A stretch of 64,000 bases of DNA. Origin: Cafeteria roenbergensis. Taxonomy: Eukaryota > Sar > Bigyra > Bicosoecida > Cafeteriaceae. The first letter of the stretch is position 1, and each line of letters begins with the position of its first letter. Of the stretch, positions 41,933-50,107 are shown in pieces. The stretch lies in NCBI GenBank assembly GCA_008330645.1, contig VLTN01000012.1, positions 558,001 through 622,000 of the forward strand, read 5' to 3'. The notes beneath the pieces are model-generated. The model worked only from the letters and a program-made list of their open reading frames with translations. It searched no databases and was not told the origin of the DNA. The position numbers and the translations under genes are program-made.

Positions 41933-42243
41933 GCAGAGGCGCGCCGGGGGGTGGGGGGGGGCAGGGCCGCTGGTGAGCGATGGCCGAAATGCTGCGCGCC
42001 CGCGCGCCGGCCCATAGTCAGCGCAGAGTTGGCGGCGCGGTCGGCAGAGGCGCTCGCTCAGAGTTGCCCGATTGACGCGGGAGTGATCTGGGAGGCCTGT
42101 GTCGCACCCCGCTTTGCGCCGAAAACCCCGCCCGTCGCTGGCCCAATTCCCCCGGGAGCGGGGAGTGCGCCCCGGGTACTGGCCACCTGCGGAGGCCTGC
42201 CGCGGTCGCGGGCGCGTCCCGCGCTGGCGGCACGGCGGAGGCA
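41933..42243. promoter_or_regulatory. Divergent promoter region, thioesterase / CaaX protein
   Basis: The 311 bases lie between start codons of divergent genes. The pairing is notable because one product depalmitoylates proteins and the other ends in a palmitoylatable and prenylatable cysteine pair. No specific site is recognised. Confidence 0.35.
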
Positions 42244-43071
42244 ATGGCCACGGAGGGAGGCGCGCAGGCCGGCAGCCAGCGTGCCGATTCCCGAGTTGAG
42301 CCGGGCCGGTCCGCCTCCTCGGGCGCCGGCGAGGCTGCCGAGCCGCAGCTAGTGCCCGTCGCAGCCGCGGCGAGCAGTGGCGGCGGTGCGGGGGCAGGCG
42401 CAAGCAGCCAGCCTGCAGCGGCTGCCCGCAGCAGGGGCGCCAAGCCAAAGACAGAGTCGGTTGCGGACGCCCCCTCGCCAGAGCGGTCCCGGGCGCGCCC
42501 AAAGGACCGGGCCGACGGCCGCAAAGGGCAGGGCGGAGGAGCAGGGCTGTCGCCTCCCCCCTCGGCGTCGGGCGGCCCGGGGTACGACCACGGCGGCGCC
42601 GCCGCGGACCGCGCGACGACGAACGGACGCGCCGGCAGCCCTGCACAGCACAGGCACGACCAGGCCGCCGGGCACAGCGCCAAAGTGCGGCCGGCAGCCG
42701 GCCCTCGCGGCGCCTATTTCCCGGCGGACGAGGGGCACTTGCGGGACCCGGGGGCGATCGATATGCTTGGGGGCGAGGCCCAAGCAGACTTGCAGGGCGC
42801 AGACGCTCCAGGTCAGATTTTGTCAGGGCCAGAGGCCTACCTCCCGCACCAGCTGGGTCCCGAAATGCAAATGGGCGGCGTGATCCCCCCGGCGTACGGG
42901 CAAGGGCCAGCAACCACGTTTGCGGTGCCGGGGCACGGCACGCGCGTCACCTGGTCCGACGAGATGGGAAACCCGCTGGCCGAGGTCTTTTACTCGGCGC
43001 ACCTGCACTACAGCTCCGAGTGGCGCATGGACGAGGCCGAGCACGGCAGCGTGTGCTGCACTGTTATGTGA
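42244..43071 (+). CDS. Disordered protein with C-terminal CaaX box, unknown function
   Basis: A single exon encodes 275 residues from ATG 42244. The first 180 residues are low complexity (Ala, Ser, Gly, Pro) with basic patches (RSRGAKPK, RSRARPKDRADGRKG). The last 60 look conserved: GTRVTWSDEMGNPLAEVFYSAHLHYSSEW followed by an acidic segment and the terminus CCTVM. CTVM is a good CaaX box with Met at the end, which favours farnesylation, and the preceding Cys could be palmitoylated, as in many Ras-like proteins. A motif of the type V-x-W-x-D-x-x-G-x-x-L-x-x-V recurs in uncharacterised eukaryotic proteins; I cannot name the family. The protein is expected to be a peripheral membrane protein on the cytosolic face. 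Confidence 0.75.
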   Translation: MATEGGAQAGSQRADSRVEPGRSASSGAGEAAEPQLVPVAAAASSGGGAGAGASSQPAAAARSRGAKPKTESVADAPSPERSRARPKDRADGRKGQGGGAGLSPPPSASGGPGYDHGGAAADRATTNGRAGSPAQHRHDQAAGHSAKVRPAAGPRGAYFPADEGHLRDPGAIDMLGGEAQADLQGADAPGQILSGPEAYLPHQLGPEMQMGGVIPPAYGQGPATTFAVPGHGTRVTWSDEMGNPLAEVFYSAHLHYSSEWRMDEAEHGSVCCTVM

Positions 43072-43628
43072 GCCGCGGCGCCGCCTCCCCGCTGGCGGCG
43101 CCGCGGCCGGCCAGGGGAGGAACTCCCCACCCTCGTCGCACCTTTCGCGAGCGTTGCCGAGGCCCCTCTGCCCGCTTCTGCCGGCGCCACCGTCCGAGCC
43201 TGCCCTCCCTGCTGCTGTCCTTCAGCCCCCCCCCCGGGCCCGCGGCTTTGGCGATGCAAGCCGGCAGTGTCTGCTCGTGGCGGGGCGGGTGGGGCTGCTC
43301 TTGCTTGTGGAAAGGAGCGCGCGGCGGCGAGGCGACGAGATGGCGCTCCCTCGTTTTTCGTGGGTTTGCGGCAAGTTTGTGTGCTTTGTTCCTCTGAGTT
43401 GAGTGGGCGCGCCCGCCCACGAGTGCGTTCGGCCTTCCCAGAACAGGTTCTTCGTGTCCCGAGCTCGTCCGTCGGCGAGTGCGAGTGCGCGCGCGCGCAC
43501 CCAAGCCACGCAGCCGCCTTGATGTTGATTTCTAAGAGACTGCTTGTCAGGGTGGTCGCGAGACCCGCCAAGACAACGCGAGACGCGTCAAGACAACGCA
43601 CCCAAACGCGCCCGCGGCGGCGAACCCG
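43072..43628. other. Convergent intergenic stretch
   Basis: The 557 bases separate the CaaX-protein stop from the channel stop. A T/G-rich patch (about 43350-43400, TTTTTCGTGGGTTTGCGG) may contain 3'-end signals, and GCGCGCGCGC occurs near 43490. No coding frame is credible. Confidence 0.45.
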
Positions 43629-45644
43629 TCACCCAGTCGCCTCCCCCGCGGCGTCGCGGCCCCACGCGCCGCGCCTCGCCACGCCGCCCTCGTCGCCAGC
43701 CGCGTTGGCCATGCCCTCGGGGCCCGCCTCGTGGCCGATGCGGCCGGCGTCTCCCAGGCCCGGCTCGCGCGGCTCGGCGCTGAAGACGCCGTCGCTGGCG
43801 TGCGAGTACCCGTCTGTGTCCCCGTGCCCGCGCCGCAGCAGCGGCTGAGCGGGCGACGCCCCCCCCGACGCAACGCCGCCGGCGCCGCGCAGCCCCGGCG
43901 CTCTGGGCTCCAGCTCCGCCACGCGCTGGACCGCGCAGCAGCACAGCAGAGGCCACCACCCCGCCCGCTCGGCGCCCGGGCCAAGCGTGAGGATGTCCGC
44001 ATCGCGGCCGCGAACCGTCGCCGTGCCCTCCGCGTGCGCGGCCGAGGGCGGCAGCGGCCCCCCCGTGAGGCCGGCACGCCGGTCCGCCTCCGCCTCCGCA
44101 AGCGCTGTGGCCCGCGACGCGTAGCACTGCCGGGGGCAGCATGCGTCCCCGCACTCGTCCATGGCAGCGCAGGCCCTCGGGACGCTGGCGCCGCGCCGCA
44201 GCCATGCCGCGTACCGTCTCGTCCACCACCGCCCAGACGCGCCCCCGGCCGGCCAGGGAATGCCCCCGGCGGACGGAGGCGCGCCCGCCGCCGCCGCCCT
44301 CCCCGCAGCGACGGTGGACCCCTCTTCGTCCTCGTCCTCCGCCGCCGCCGCCCCTGCAGCCGCCGCCTCCTCGTCCTCCTCAAAGGCGGCGCCACGAGCG
44401 CCCCGGGAGTCCTCCCCGTCCCCGCCGCCCTTGCCGCCCTTGCCCCACGGCCTGTACTGCGAGGGGTGGCGCCCCGTGAGGTCGTGGTAGAGGCTGCCTC
44501 TGCCCGCGCACCAGCGCAGGAGGTGCATCATCACGTCGAAGGCGCCCGTGCCGAACACGAGGCCCATGATGCCACCGAGCTCCGCCCCCAGGTCCAGCAG
44601 CGAGTACCGCGGCAGCTCGCTGATGACCGTCTCGGTCATGGAGCCGTAGTGGAACCCCATCACCACGGTCTGGTCGGGGTCCCCGAAGGCCTCGCTGAAG
44701 TTGGACACGCCCGAGACGGTGTCGCGCGCCTCGAACTGGGAGTCGGACGTGCCGTTGAGGAAGGTCTGCGTCAGGCGGCGCATCCGGAAGAACTTTGGCT
44801 GCCCCGGGGAGGCCAGAAGCACGTTGGAGAGCTCCTGCGGGCAGGTCTTGCCGTGCTCGCACTGCGGGTGCAGCGACACGTGGACCCCGACGAAGCGCGA
44901 GGTGGGCGGGTACTTGTCCCGGTGGATGCGCAGCATGATCATGAGCGTGTCGGCCAGCCCCGTCTTCTCCGTGGTGTAGAGGCTGCCGTTGAGGTGGTTG
45001 TTGAACGCGAGGCAGTGCGGCATTCCAGGCGGAACCACGGCGGCGCAGCGCGTGGTGGCGTTGGAGACGTACGAGCCGCACCAGACCCGCTCCAGCGGGA
45101 CGTGCGGGGCCATGTTGCACACGGTGATGGCCGGGAAGGGCAGGTTCTCGGCCGCGCGCATGTGCACGGCCGTCGTCGGCTGCTCGTGCTGCATTTCGCC
45201 AGTCCGCCGGATCAGCACGCTGGTCATCCACGACGTCAGGATGATAAACCCCGTCAGGGCCACGCTGCGGTCGCGAGGGGGCGGCGCGGGGGGCAAGATG
45301 GGCGCTGCAACTCGAGCCCGCACGCGCACACCTGCCCACCTTCACAGCGGCTGCCGCCCACAGCAAGACTGAGACGCGCAAGTAGTGACCGCCTGCAAGC
45401 GGCGCCTTGCACGGCCGGCTGCAGCCTCCCAGGGCGGCCCCTCTCACGCTGCGATCAGCCGGTCGAGCCACAGGTCGGCATCCGCCGGCAGCCACACCAG
45501 CTTGGTCCGCTCCCGAACGCGGCCTTCGCCGCGCCCACCTCCTGGCATCTCGGCCCTCCTTGCCAGGCCGGTGCGGAGCGCTGCAGGGGTGGTCGCGCGC
45601 GCGCCCTTGCGGCCGCGGCTCCGGGCAGAGCCGCAGAAGGCCAT
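43629..45644 (-). CDS. DEG/ENaC/ASIC-like cation channel subunit
   Basis: Two exons, 45644-45448 and 45264-43629, encode 610 residues. The topology is that of degenerin/epithelial sodium channels: short basic N-terminus, helix 1 (AVALTGFIILTSWMTSVLI, residues 66-84), an extracellular part of about 200 residues, and helix 2 (LGAELGGIMGLVFGTGAFDVMMHLL, about 290-313). The signature just after helix 1, ENLPFPAITVCN, matches the family's F-P-A-V-T-I-C-N. GGIMGLVFGTG corresponds to the GGxxGLFxGxS pore motif with Gly where Ser is usual. Extracellular cysteines and N-x-S/T sites (SNAT, LNGS, LNGT, SNFS) support an outside location. The extracellular domain is shorter than in animals. The C-terminal 290 residues include acidic and Cys-rich pieces (DECGDACCPRQC). 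The N-terminal His-Gly gating motif is not seen. Intron donor GTGAGA, phase 2. Confidence 0.83.
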
Positions 45645-46062
45645 CGTCGTGACGACTGACGCAAATATGACAGCGCCCCCCCGAAAAGGTCGCTCCGCCC
45701 ACAACAGGCCGCCGGCCCGAGAGGCGGTCGCGACCAGCCCGGGAGCTGGGGTGCTGGCTGTGCCGCCGTCGCCTGCAGCGACTGTGCGAGCGCGGGCATG
45801 CGTTTCGTGCGTGTTTGCGCGAGAGCACCCCAACCTCTCTGCGCAAAGCCGAGCCAAATCTGTTTGGTCCGTGCCGCCGCCGGGGCGCTGGCCCAGCCGC
45901 CTTGCCCAAGCGTATCCACACTTGCGGGCGCGCGGGCTCCAACACGGGGCGCCAGAAGGCAGCAGAGCGCGCGCCATAGGGGTGTGTCAGCGCGCGCTGG
46001 GGGCAGACACGCACAGGACGCGCGGCCGAGCACCAACGCATGCTTGTGAAGAAAGCCTAACC
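45645..46062. other. Intergenic stretch
   Basis: The 418 bases separate two minus-strand genes and should carry the channel promoter. No coding frame or structured repeat is recognised. Confidence 0.45.
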
Positions 46063-47160
46063 CTACCCAGAGGGGGCCCCGACCGCCTTTTCCGCCGCGT
46101 CGAGGCCCAGCTCCCACATGGCCTTGAACGCCGGCATGGCATCGCCTCCGTCGTCCGGCACGAAGGGCACGGAGGCGTGGGCCCCCGCGAGCCGCTCCGC
46201 GGGGGCCCAGCGCCTGCACATGCGGTCGACCGACTCCCGCACGGCTGCGGCGCTGCCCGTTTGGACCACGCGGTGCGTCCGGTACACGGGCAGCTCTGGG
46301 CGGCGGAAGGACCCGGCCGGTTTCGTGAGCTTGAACCAGAGCCTGCCGAACCAGCTGGGCTGCTGCTCAGCCGGGGCCCCGGCCGCGTAGCCGGTGTAGG
46401 CCGCGTCGGCAGCAATGAGCGTGCGCGTGGGGCCGTGGAAATGCACAATCTCGTTCATGGCCTGCGGGGCGCCCTCGAGCAAGCAGCCCTCCAGCTCGTC
46501 GCAGATGGAGTGGAAGAAGCGCTTCTCGCAGCCCACGGCGGCGGAGGCGTCCACCAGCGGCAGCACCTCCTGGTCGGGCATCTTGTCCTGCAGCGACTCG
46601 CCCATGGCGCTGGGTGCCCCCATAACCGTGGCGGCCGGGAACAGCGCCGTCCACTGCTCCGCAAACAGCCAGTGTTGCAGGTTGGGAGCCACGACACATC
46701 CCACTGCGCGATCCGGCTCGAGCCCGCTGGCGAGGGCGATTTCGCGAATGGCCGATTGCGCGGCGGCGGTGGCGGGCGCCGGGGAGATCAACACCAGGCA
46801 AGGAGCTCCGTCGCCGTCAGTGACGCCAGTGCTCGCCAGAACAATGGCCATGGTGGTGTCGAGCACAAATGGGGCCGGCTCTCCAGCACGCAGTCGCTCC
46901 ACAGCCTCCGCTTCCTCCGCAAGCTCCTCTTTCGTGCTCTCCTGCCCGTCGGCCGCCGCGTCCAGCACCCATGGCTTGGCGTCAAGCAGGCCGAGCAGCC
47001 GCGCGCGCAGACCCGAGTACGTCAACCCGCTCGATTGCCCCTCGCCGAGGTGGAACCAGCCCTTGAGCAGCCACAGGCCCTTGCCGCACGGAACGAGCAC
47101 TTCCGGGCGGGTGTCGTCGGCCGTGCCGCCGCAGCAACAATCGCTCTCGCTTGCCGCCAT
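46063..47160 (-). CDS. DUF4336-like (metallo-beta-lactamase-fold related) protein
   Basis: A single exon encodes 365 residues from ATG 47160; the frame is open to an ATG at 47301, which would add a very basic 47-residue leader and is less likely. Recognisable DUF4336 elements in order are VPCGKGLWLLKGWFHLG, VGCVVAPNLQHWLFAEQWTALFPAATVMGAP, and NEIVHFHGPTRTLIAADAAYTGYA. DUF4336 has a degenerate metallo-hydrolase fold and unknown function in bacteria, fungi and algae. The VAPN-x-x-H-x-x-x-x-x-W motif resembles the remnant of a metal site. Cys are clustered at the N-terminus (SDCCCGG). No signal peptide or transmembrane segment. It is head to head with the mitochondrial-protein gene. Confidence 0.72.
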   Translation of the reverse strand: MAASESDCCCGGTADDTRPEVLVPCGKGLWLLKGWFHLGEGQSSGLTYSGLRARLLGLLDAKPWVLDAAADGQESTKEELAEEAEAVERLRAGEPAPFVLDTTMAIVLASTGVTDGDGAPCLVLISPAPATAAAQSAIREIALASGLEPDRAVGCVVAPNLQHWLFAEQWTALFPAATVMGAPSAMGESLQDKMPDQEVLPLVDASAAVGCEKRFFHSICDELEGCLLEGAPQAMNEIVHFHGPTRTLIAADAAYTGYAAGAPAEQQPSWFGRLWFKLTKPAGSFRRPELPVYRTHRVVQTGSAAAVRESVDRMCRRWAPAERLAGAHASVPFVPDDGGDAMPAFKAMWELGLDAAEKAVGAPSG

Positions 47161-47417
47161 TCGCCCCGGGCTGCTCCCGGTTGTGCGCCCGCCGGAGGCC
47201 AGCTGCAACCGAACTATGGCCCTCAGATGTGCCGGCTCTGCCCTGAGTTGCGCCCGCAACTGAGGGCAGCGCCGTCGTCGTCGCTTGCGCGTCCCGGCCA
47301 CGCCCGTCCCCGGCAGGCCCCGAGGCGGCCGCGCTGCTGCTCCGGCCCGCGTTTGCGAGGACCGCCAACTCGGGCGTCCGTGCGCTGCGCGTCGAGCTTG
47401 CCTCGTCAGGCGCCGTG
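47161..47417. promoter_or_regulatory. Divergent promoter region with strong inverted repeat
   Basis: The 257 bases lie between divergent start codons. At 47240-47267 an inverted repeat has 13-base arms, GCCCTGAGTTGCG and CGCAACTGAGGGC, with one mismatch and a two-base centre. A third half-site, CCCTCAG, lies at 47220-47226. Such a symmetric element in the middle of a shared control region is a candidate binding site for a dimeric regulator. Confidence 0.5.
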
Positions 47418-49526
47418 ATGCTGTCCCGCGCAGGGCGCTTCGCCGGCGCGCCAGCCCGCGCCGCTGCCGGGCTGGCCCGCCCGCGCGCCGTCCGCGCGCC
47501 CGCCGTGGCGGTGCGTCGCTTTCACGCGGCGAGGGCTGCGCGGAGCGACGCGGGGGCCAAGAGCGGGGCGACCAAGGCGGCGGCCGAGGCCGCCGAGCCC
47601 AAGCAAAAGGCCAAGGACAAGTACGAGCCCACGGCCCTGGACACGGTGGCAGACTTTGTGTTCGACAACCCGGGCCGCATCATCGGCGGGCTGCTCGCCG
47701 TGTTCATGGGGTACGTTCTCCGGTCGTGGATGGACGACACGGAGCGCGGCGGCCACGAGGAGGCACTCGACGCCGAGCGGCTCGTGTCCGGCCCCGAGTG
47801 GCGCGACCTGCGCGCGCTCAACAGGCTGACCGCGGCGGAGTTCTCGCGCATCGTCGCGCACTGCCTGGAACTCTTCCCCGAGGGCGAGGCCTCCCCGGAC
47901 GACTTCCTGTGGGTGGTGGACGCGGCGCTGGCCGAGCTGCGCGCCGAGCAGGCCGACCTGGAGGCAGAGCAGGCCGCGGACAGGGCCCGCGCGTCGGCGG
48001 TCGAGGCCCGTCGCGGGGAGGTTGCCCAGCGCGAGCTGGAGCGCCGCCGCCGCCTGGCCCAGCTGCGCGCCGCCGAGGCCGAGGAGGCGGCGGAGCGTTC
48101 CCGGGCCTGGCTGCGCGCCGTCACGATGGGCCTGCTCGGGGGCCCCGCGCCCGGCGAGTCCGGCAAGCAGGGATCCTCGCTCGGCCCCGGCGGCGCCCCC
48201 GCGGCCCACGGGGGCGGGTCAGGCGCCTCCTTCGGCGCCGACGTCTACGCCGACGAGGAGGAGGCAGAGGCCGTGACGGAGCCCTGGACGGCAGCGGCGG
48301 CCTTCCCGGGCGCGGCCGGCTCGCCGGATCCCGCCCAGGAGCCCTCGCCGTCGGGGGGCGGCGGCAGGTCCGCCGAGTCCCTGCGCCAGGCTCTGGCCGC
48401 ATGGGAGGCCGCCCTGCCTGCGATGCCAGACCCGGACATGGCAGCCGACATGGCGGCGCAGCTCCGCCGCGCCGCCCTGCCCCCCGCCTCCCTGCGTGAC
48501 CGGCACGTGATGGAGCGCCTCCTCGTCAGCGTCGCCACGGGCCAGCGGCGCGGCGACGCCGGCGCTGTGGACGGCGCAGGACTGCCCTCCGCCCCCCAGC
48601 CGGCGGGCATCCTCCTCCCCGTCATGCGCCTGGTCCGGCGCGCCGAATCCCTCCTGCGGGGCACCGGGCCAGACCAGAGCAACGGTGCCGCCGTCGGGGT
48701 GGACACCTCCGCCGCCCGGCGCGACACCCTGCCCCTCCCCCTCCTGCTCACCGCGCTGCTCAACCTCGTCGACGAGGGCGCCGACGGCCGCATGGACCTC
48801 CTCCTCGCCCTGCACGCCGACACCCACCCCCTGCTCGCGGGCCCCGCCGCCGCCGTGGCCCTCCCCGCCGGCTACGCCGCCGCCCAGGTGGACTTCCGCC
48901 GCCGCGCAAGGTCCCTCGGCTTCGCAGGCACCTTCCGCGGGGACGCCAGCGACGACGTCCGGTCCGTTGCGCCGGAGACGCGCGCCGCTGTTGACGGCGT
49001 GGAAGCCGACGCCGCTGCCGCGGCAGCCGACGCGGCACACGCAGCCGACGCCGCCGCGGCCGCTGGCGCCGACGCCGCCGACGCCGCCCCGGCTGCCGCG
49101 GCCGCAGTGGCGCGCGCAAGCGTGTTCGAGAACGCCGAGGCCGCCGCCGAACGCCTCAAGCTCCGGGATTCGCCCACCGACCCCGCCGCGCCCCCGAGGC
49201 GGCCCCCCGTGTGCCCGGCCGTGCTGCGGCAGCGCGACGTCACCTCTGCGATCGCCGCGCTGCAGGCCACGTGGCAGCTCTCCCCAGTGGGGGGCGTGCA
49301 GCGCGCGCGCTCATGGCCCGTCCCCGAGTGGCGCCGCCGCGACGCCGCCGCCAGCATCAGCGCGGCGTGCGCCGCCCAGAGCATCAAGCCGCTCCCCGCG
49401 CCTGGCACCGGCGACGCGGCCCTCTCCCGCGCCGACGCCATGCGCCTGGTGTGGAGTGACGACGTGTGCCCCTGGGGCGAGTGTCGGCACGTGCGTGGCC
49501 CCATCATGGCAGCGGTCAGCGACTGA
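47418..49526 (+). CDS. Mitochondrial membrane protein with coiled coil, unknown family
   Basis: A single exon encodes 702 residues from ATG 47418. The first 45 residues form a textbook mitochondrial presequence (MLSRAGRFAGAPARAAAGLARPRAV, then RRFHAARAAR with no acidic residue). One transmembrane helix follows, GRIIGGLLAVFMGYVLRSW, near residues 93-111. Next comes a helical part with an EF-hand-like rhythm (NRLTAAEFSRIVAHCLELFPEGEASPDDFLWVVDAAL) but without a canonical calcium loop, then a charged coiled coil (ELRAEQADLEAEQAADRAR to LRAAEAEEAAERSRAWL). The C-terminal half is Ala-rich with acidic spots and an apparent folded end (WPVPEWRRRDAAASISAACAAQSIKPLPAP, LVWSDDVCPWGECRHV). I do not recognise the family. 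An inner-membrane anchored protein is the likely form. Confidence 0.72.
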   Translation: MLSRAGRFAGAPARAAAGLARPRAVRAPAVAVRRFHAARAARSDAGAKSGATKAAAEAAEPKQKAKDKYEPTALDTVADFVFDNPGRIIGGLLAVFMGYVLRSWMDDTERGGHEEALDAERLVSGPEWRDLRALNRLTAAEFSRIVAHCLELFPEGEASPDDFLWVVDAALAELRAEQADLEAEQAADRARASAVEARRGEVAQRELERRRRLAQLRAAEAEEAAERSRAWLRAVTMGLLGGPAPGESGKQGSSLGPGGAPAAHGGGSGASFGADVYADEEEAEAVTEPWTAAAAFPGAAGSPDPAQEPSPSGGGGRSAESLRQALAAWEAALPAMPDPDMAADMAAQLRRAALPPASLRDRHVMERLLVSVATGQRRGDAGAVDGAGLPSAPQPAGILLPVMRLVRRAESLLRGTGPDQSNGAAVGVDTSAARRDTLPLPLLLTALLNLVDEGADGRMDLLLALHADTHPLLAGPAAAVALPAGYAAAQVDFRRRARSLGFAGTFRGDASDDVRSVAPETRAAVDGVEADAAAAAADAAHAADAAAAAGADAADAAPAAAAAVARASVFENAEAAAERLKLRDSPTDPAAPPRRPPVCPAVLRQRDVTSAIAALQATWQLSPVGGVQRARSWPVPEWRRRDAAASISAACAAQSIKPLPAPGTGDAALSRADAMRLVWSDDVCPWGECRHVRGPIMAAVSD

Positions 49527-50107
49527 CGCGGCCGCTGCAGCCGAACGAGAAAGCAACAAGCACGGAACACCAGACACAAGCACGGAACGGCAGCCTCAAG
49601 CACGGAACACCAGCCACAGCGACGATGCTGGTCCTGACACCGCCCCCGCTGACCCCCCGGCCCCCGATGAACCGCGCGCGCGGTCAAGCCCTCCAGTGTG
49701 GATTGCTGCTCGCATACTCACACGCACAAGCATGCACAAAGGTCAGTGATAGCTCCACACGCGCTCGCTGCTTGCATGTATCTACCGCCCCCAGCAAAGG
49801 CCTGCTGCCCAGAGAGGCGGTCGTGCCACCGGTGGGGGGCCTAGCAGACACCCCGCCCGTTTCCGCTCCAGGCGTGCCGGCCCTTGCAGCCAGTGTCGGC
49901 GGCCTCGCCGCCACCAGCCGCCAGCTAGTTATGCAAGCGCCAGCCTGATGTGCGTGCGCGGGCGAGTGTGACGGTTAGAGCGGGCCGGGGGGGGGGGCAA
50001 GGGGCGCTGCGATGGCGTTTGCGCGCCGCGGGAGGGCATTCGGGCGGGCAAACGTTTCGCCGGCCGGGCTGTCGCGCAGATCAAATTGGGCCAGAGCAGG
50101 GGGCAGC
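49527..50107. other. Convergent intergenic stretch
   Basis: The 581 bases between two convergent stops contain a three-copy 20-base repeat at their left end and a G-run near 49990. No coding frame is credible. Confidence 0.45.
49557..49616. repeat. Three tandem copies of a 20-base unit
   Basis: Units begin CAAGCACGGAAC at 49557, 49577 and 49597, with the second unit slightly diverged after the core. They start 31 bases after the mitochondrial-protein stop codon, probably within its 3' UTR. Confidence 0.85.

Noticed and set aside
47161-47301. N-terminal extension of the DUF4336 protein from ATG 47301
   Set aside because: The added residues are almost all Arg, Leu and Ala with no organelle-signal pattern, and they would cover the inverted repeat in the divergent promoter.
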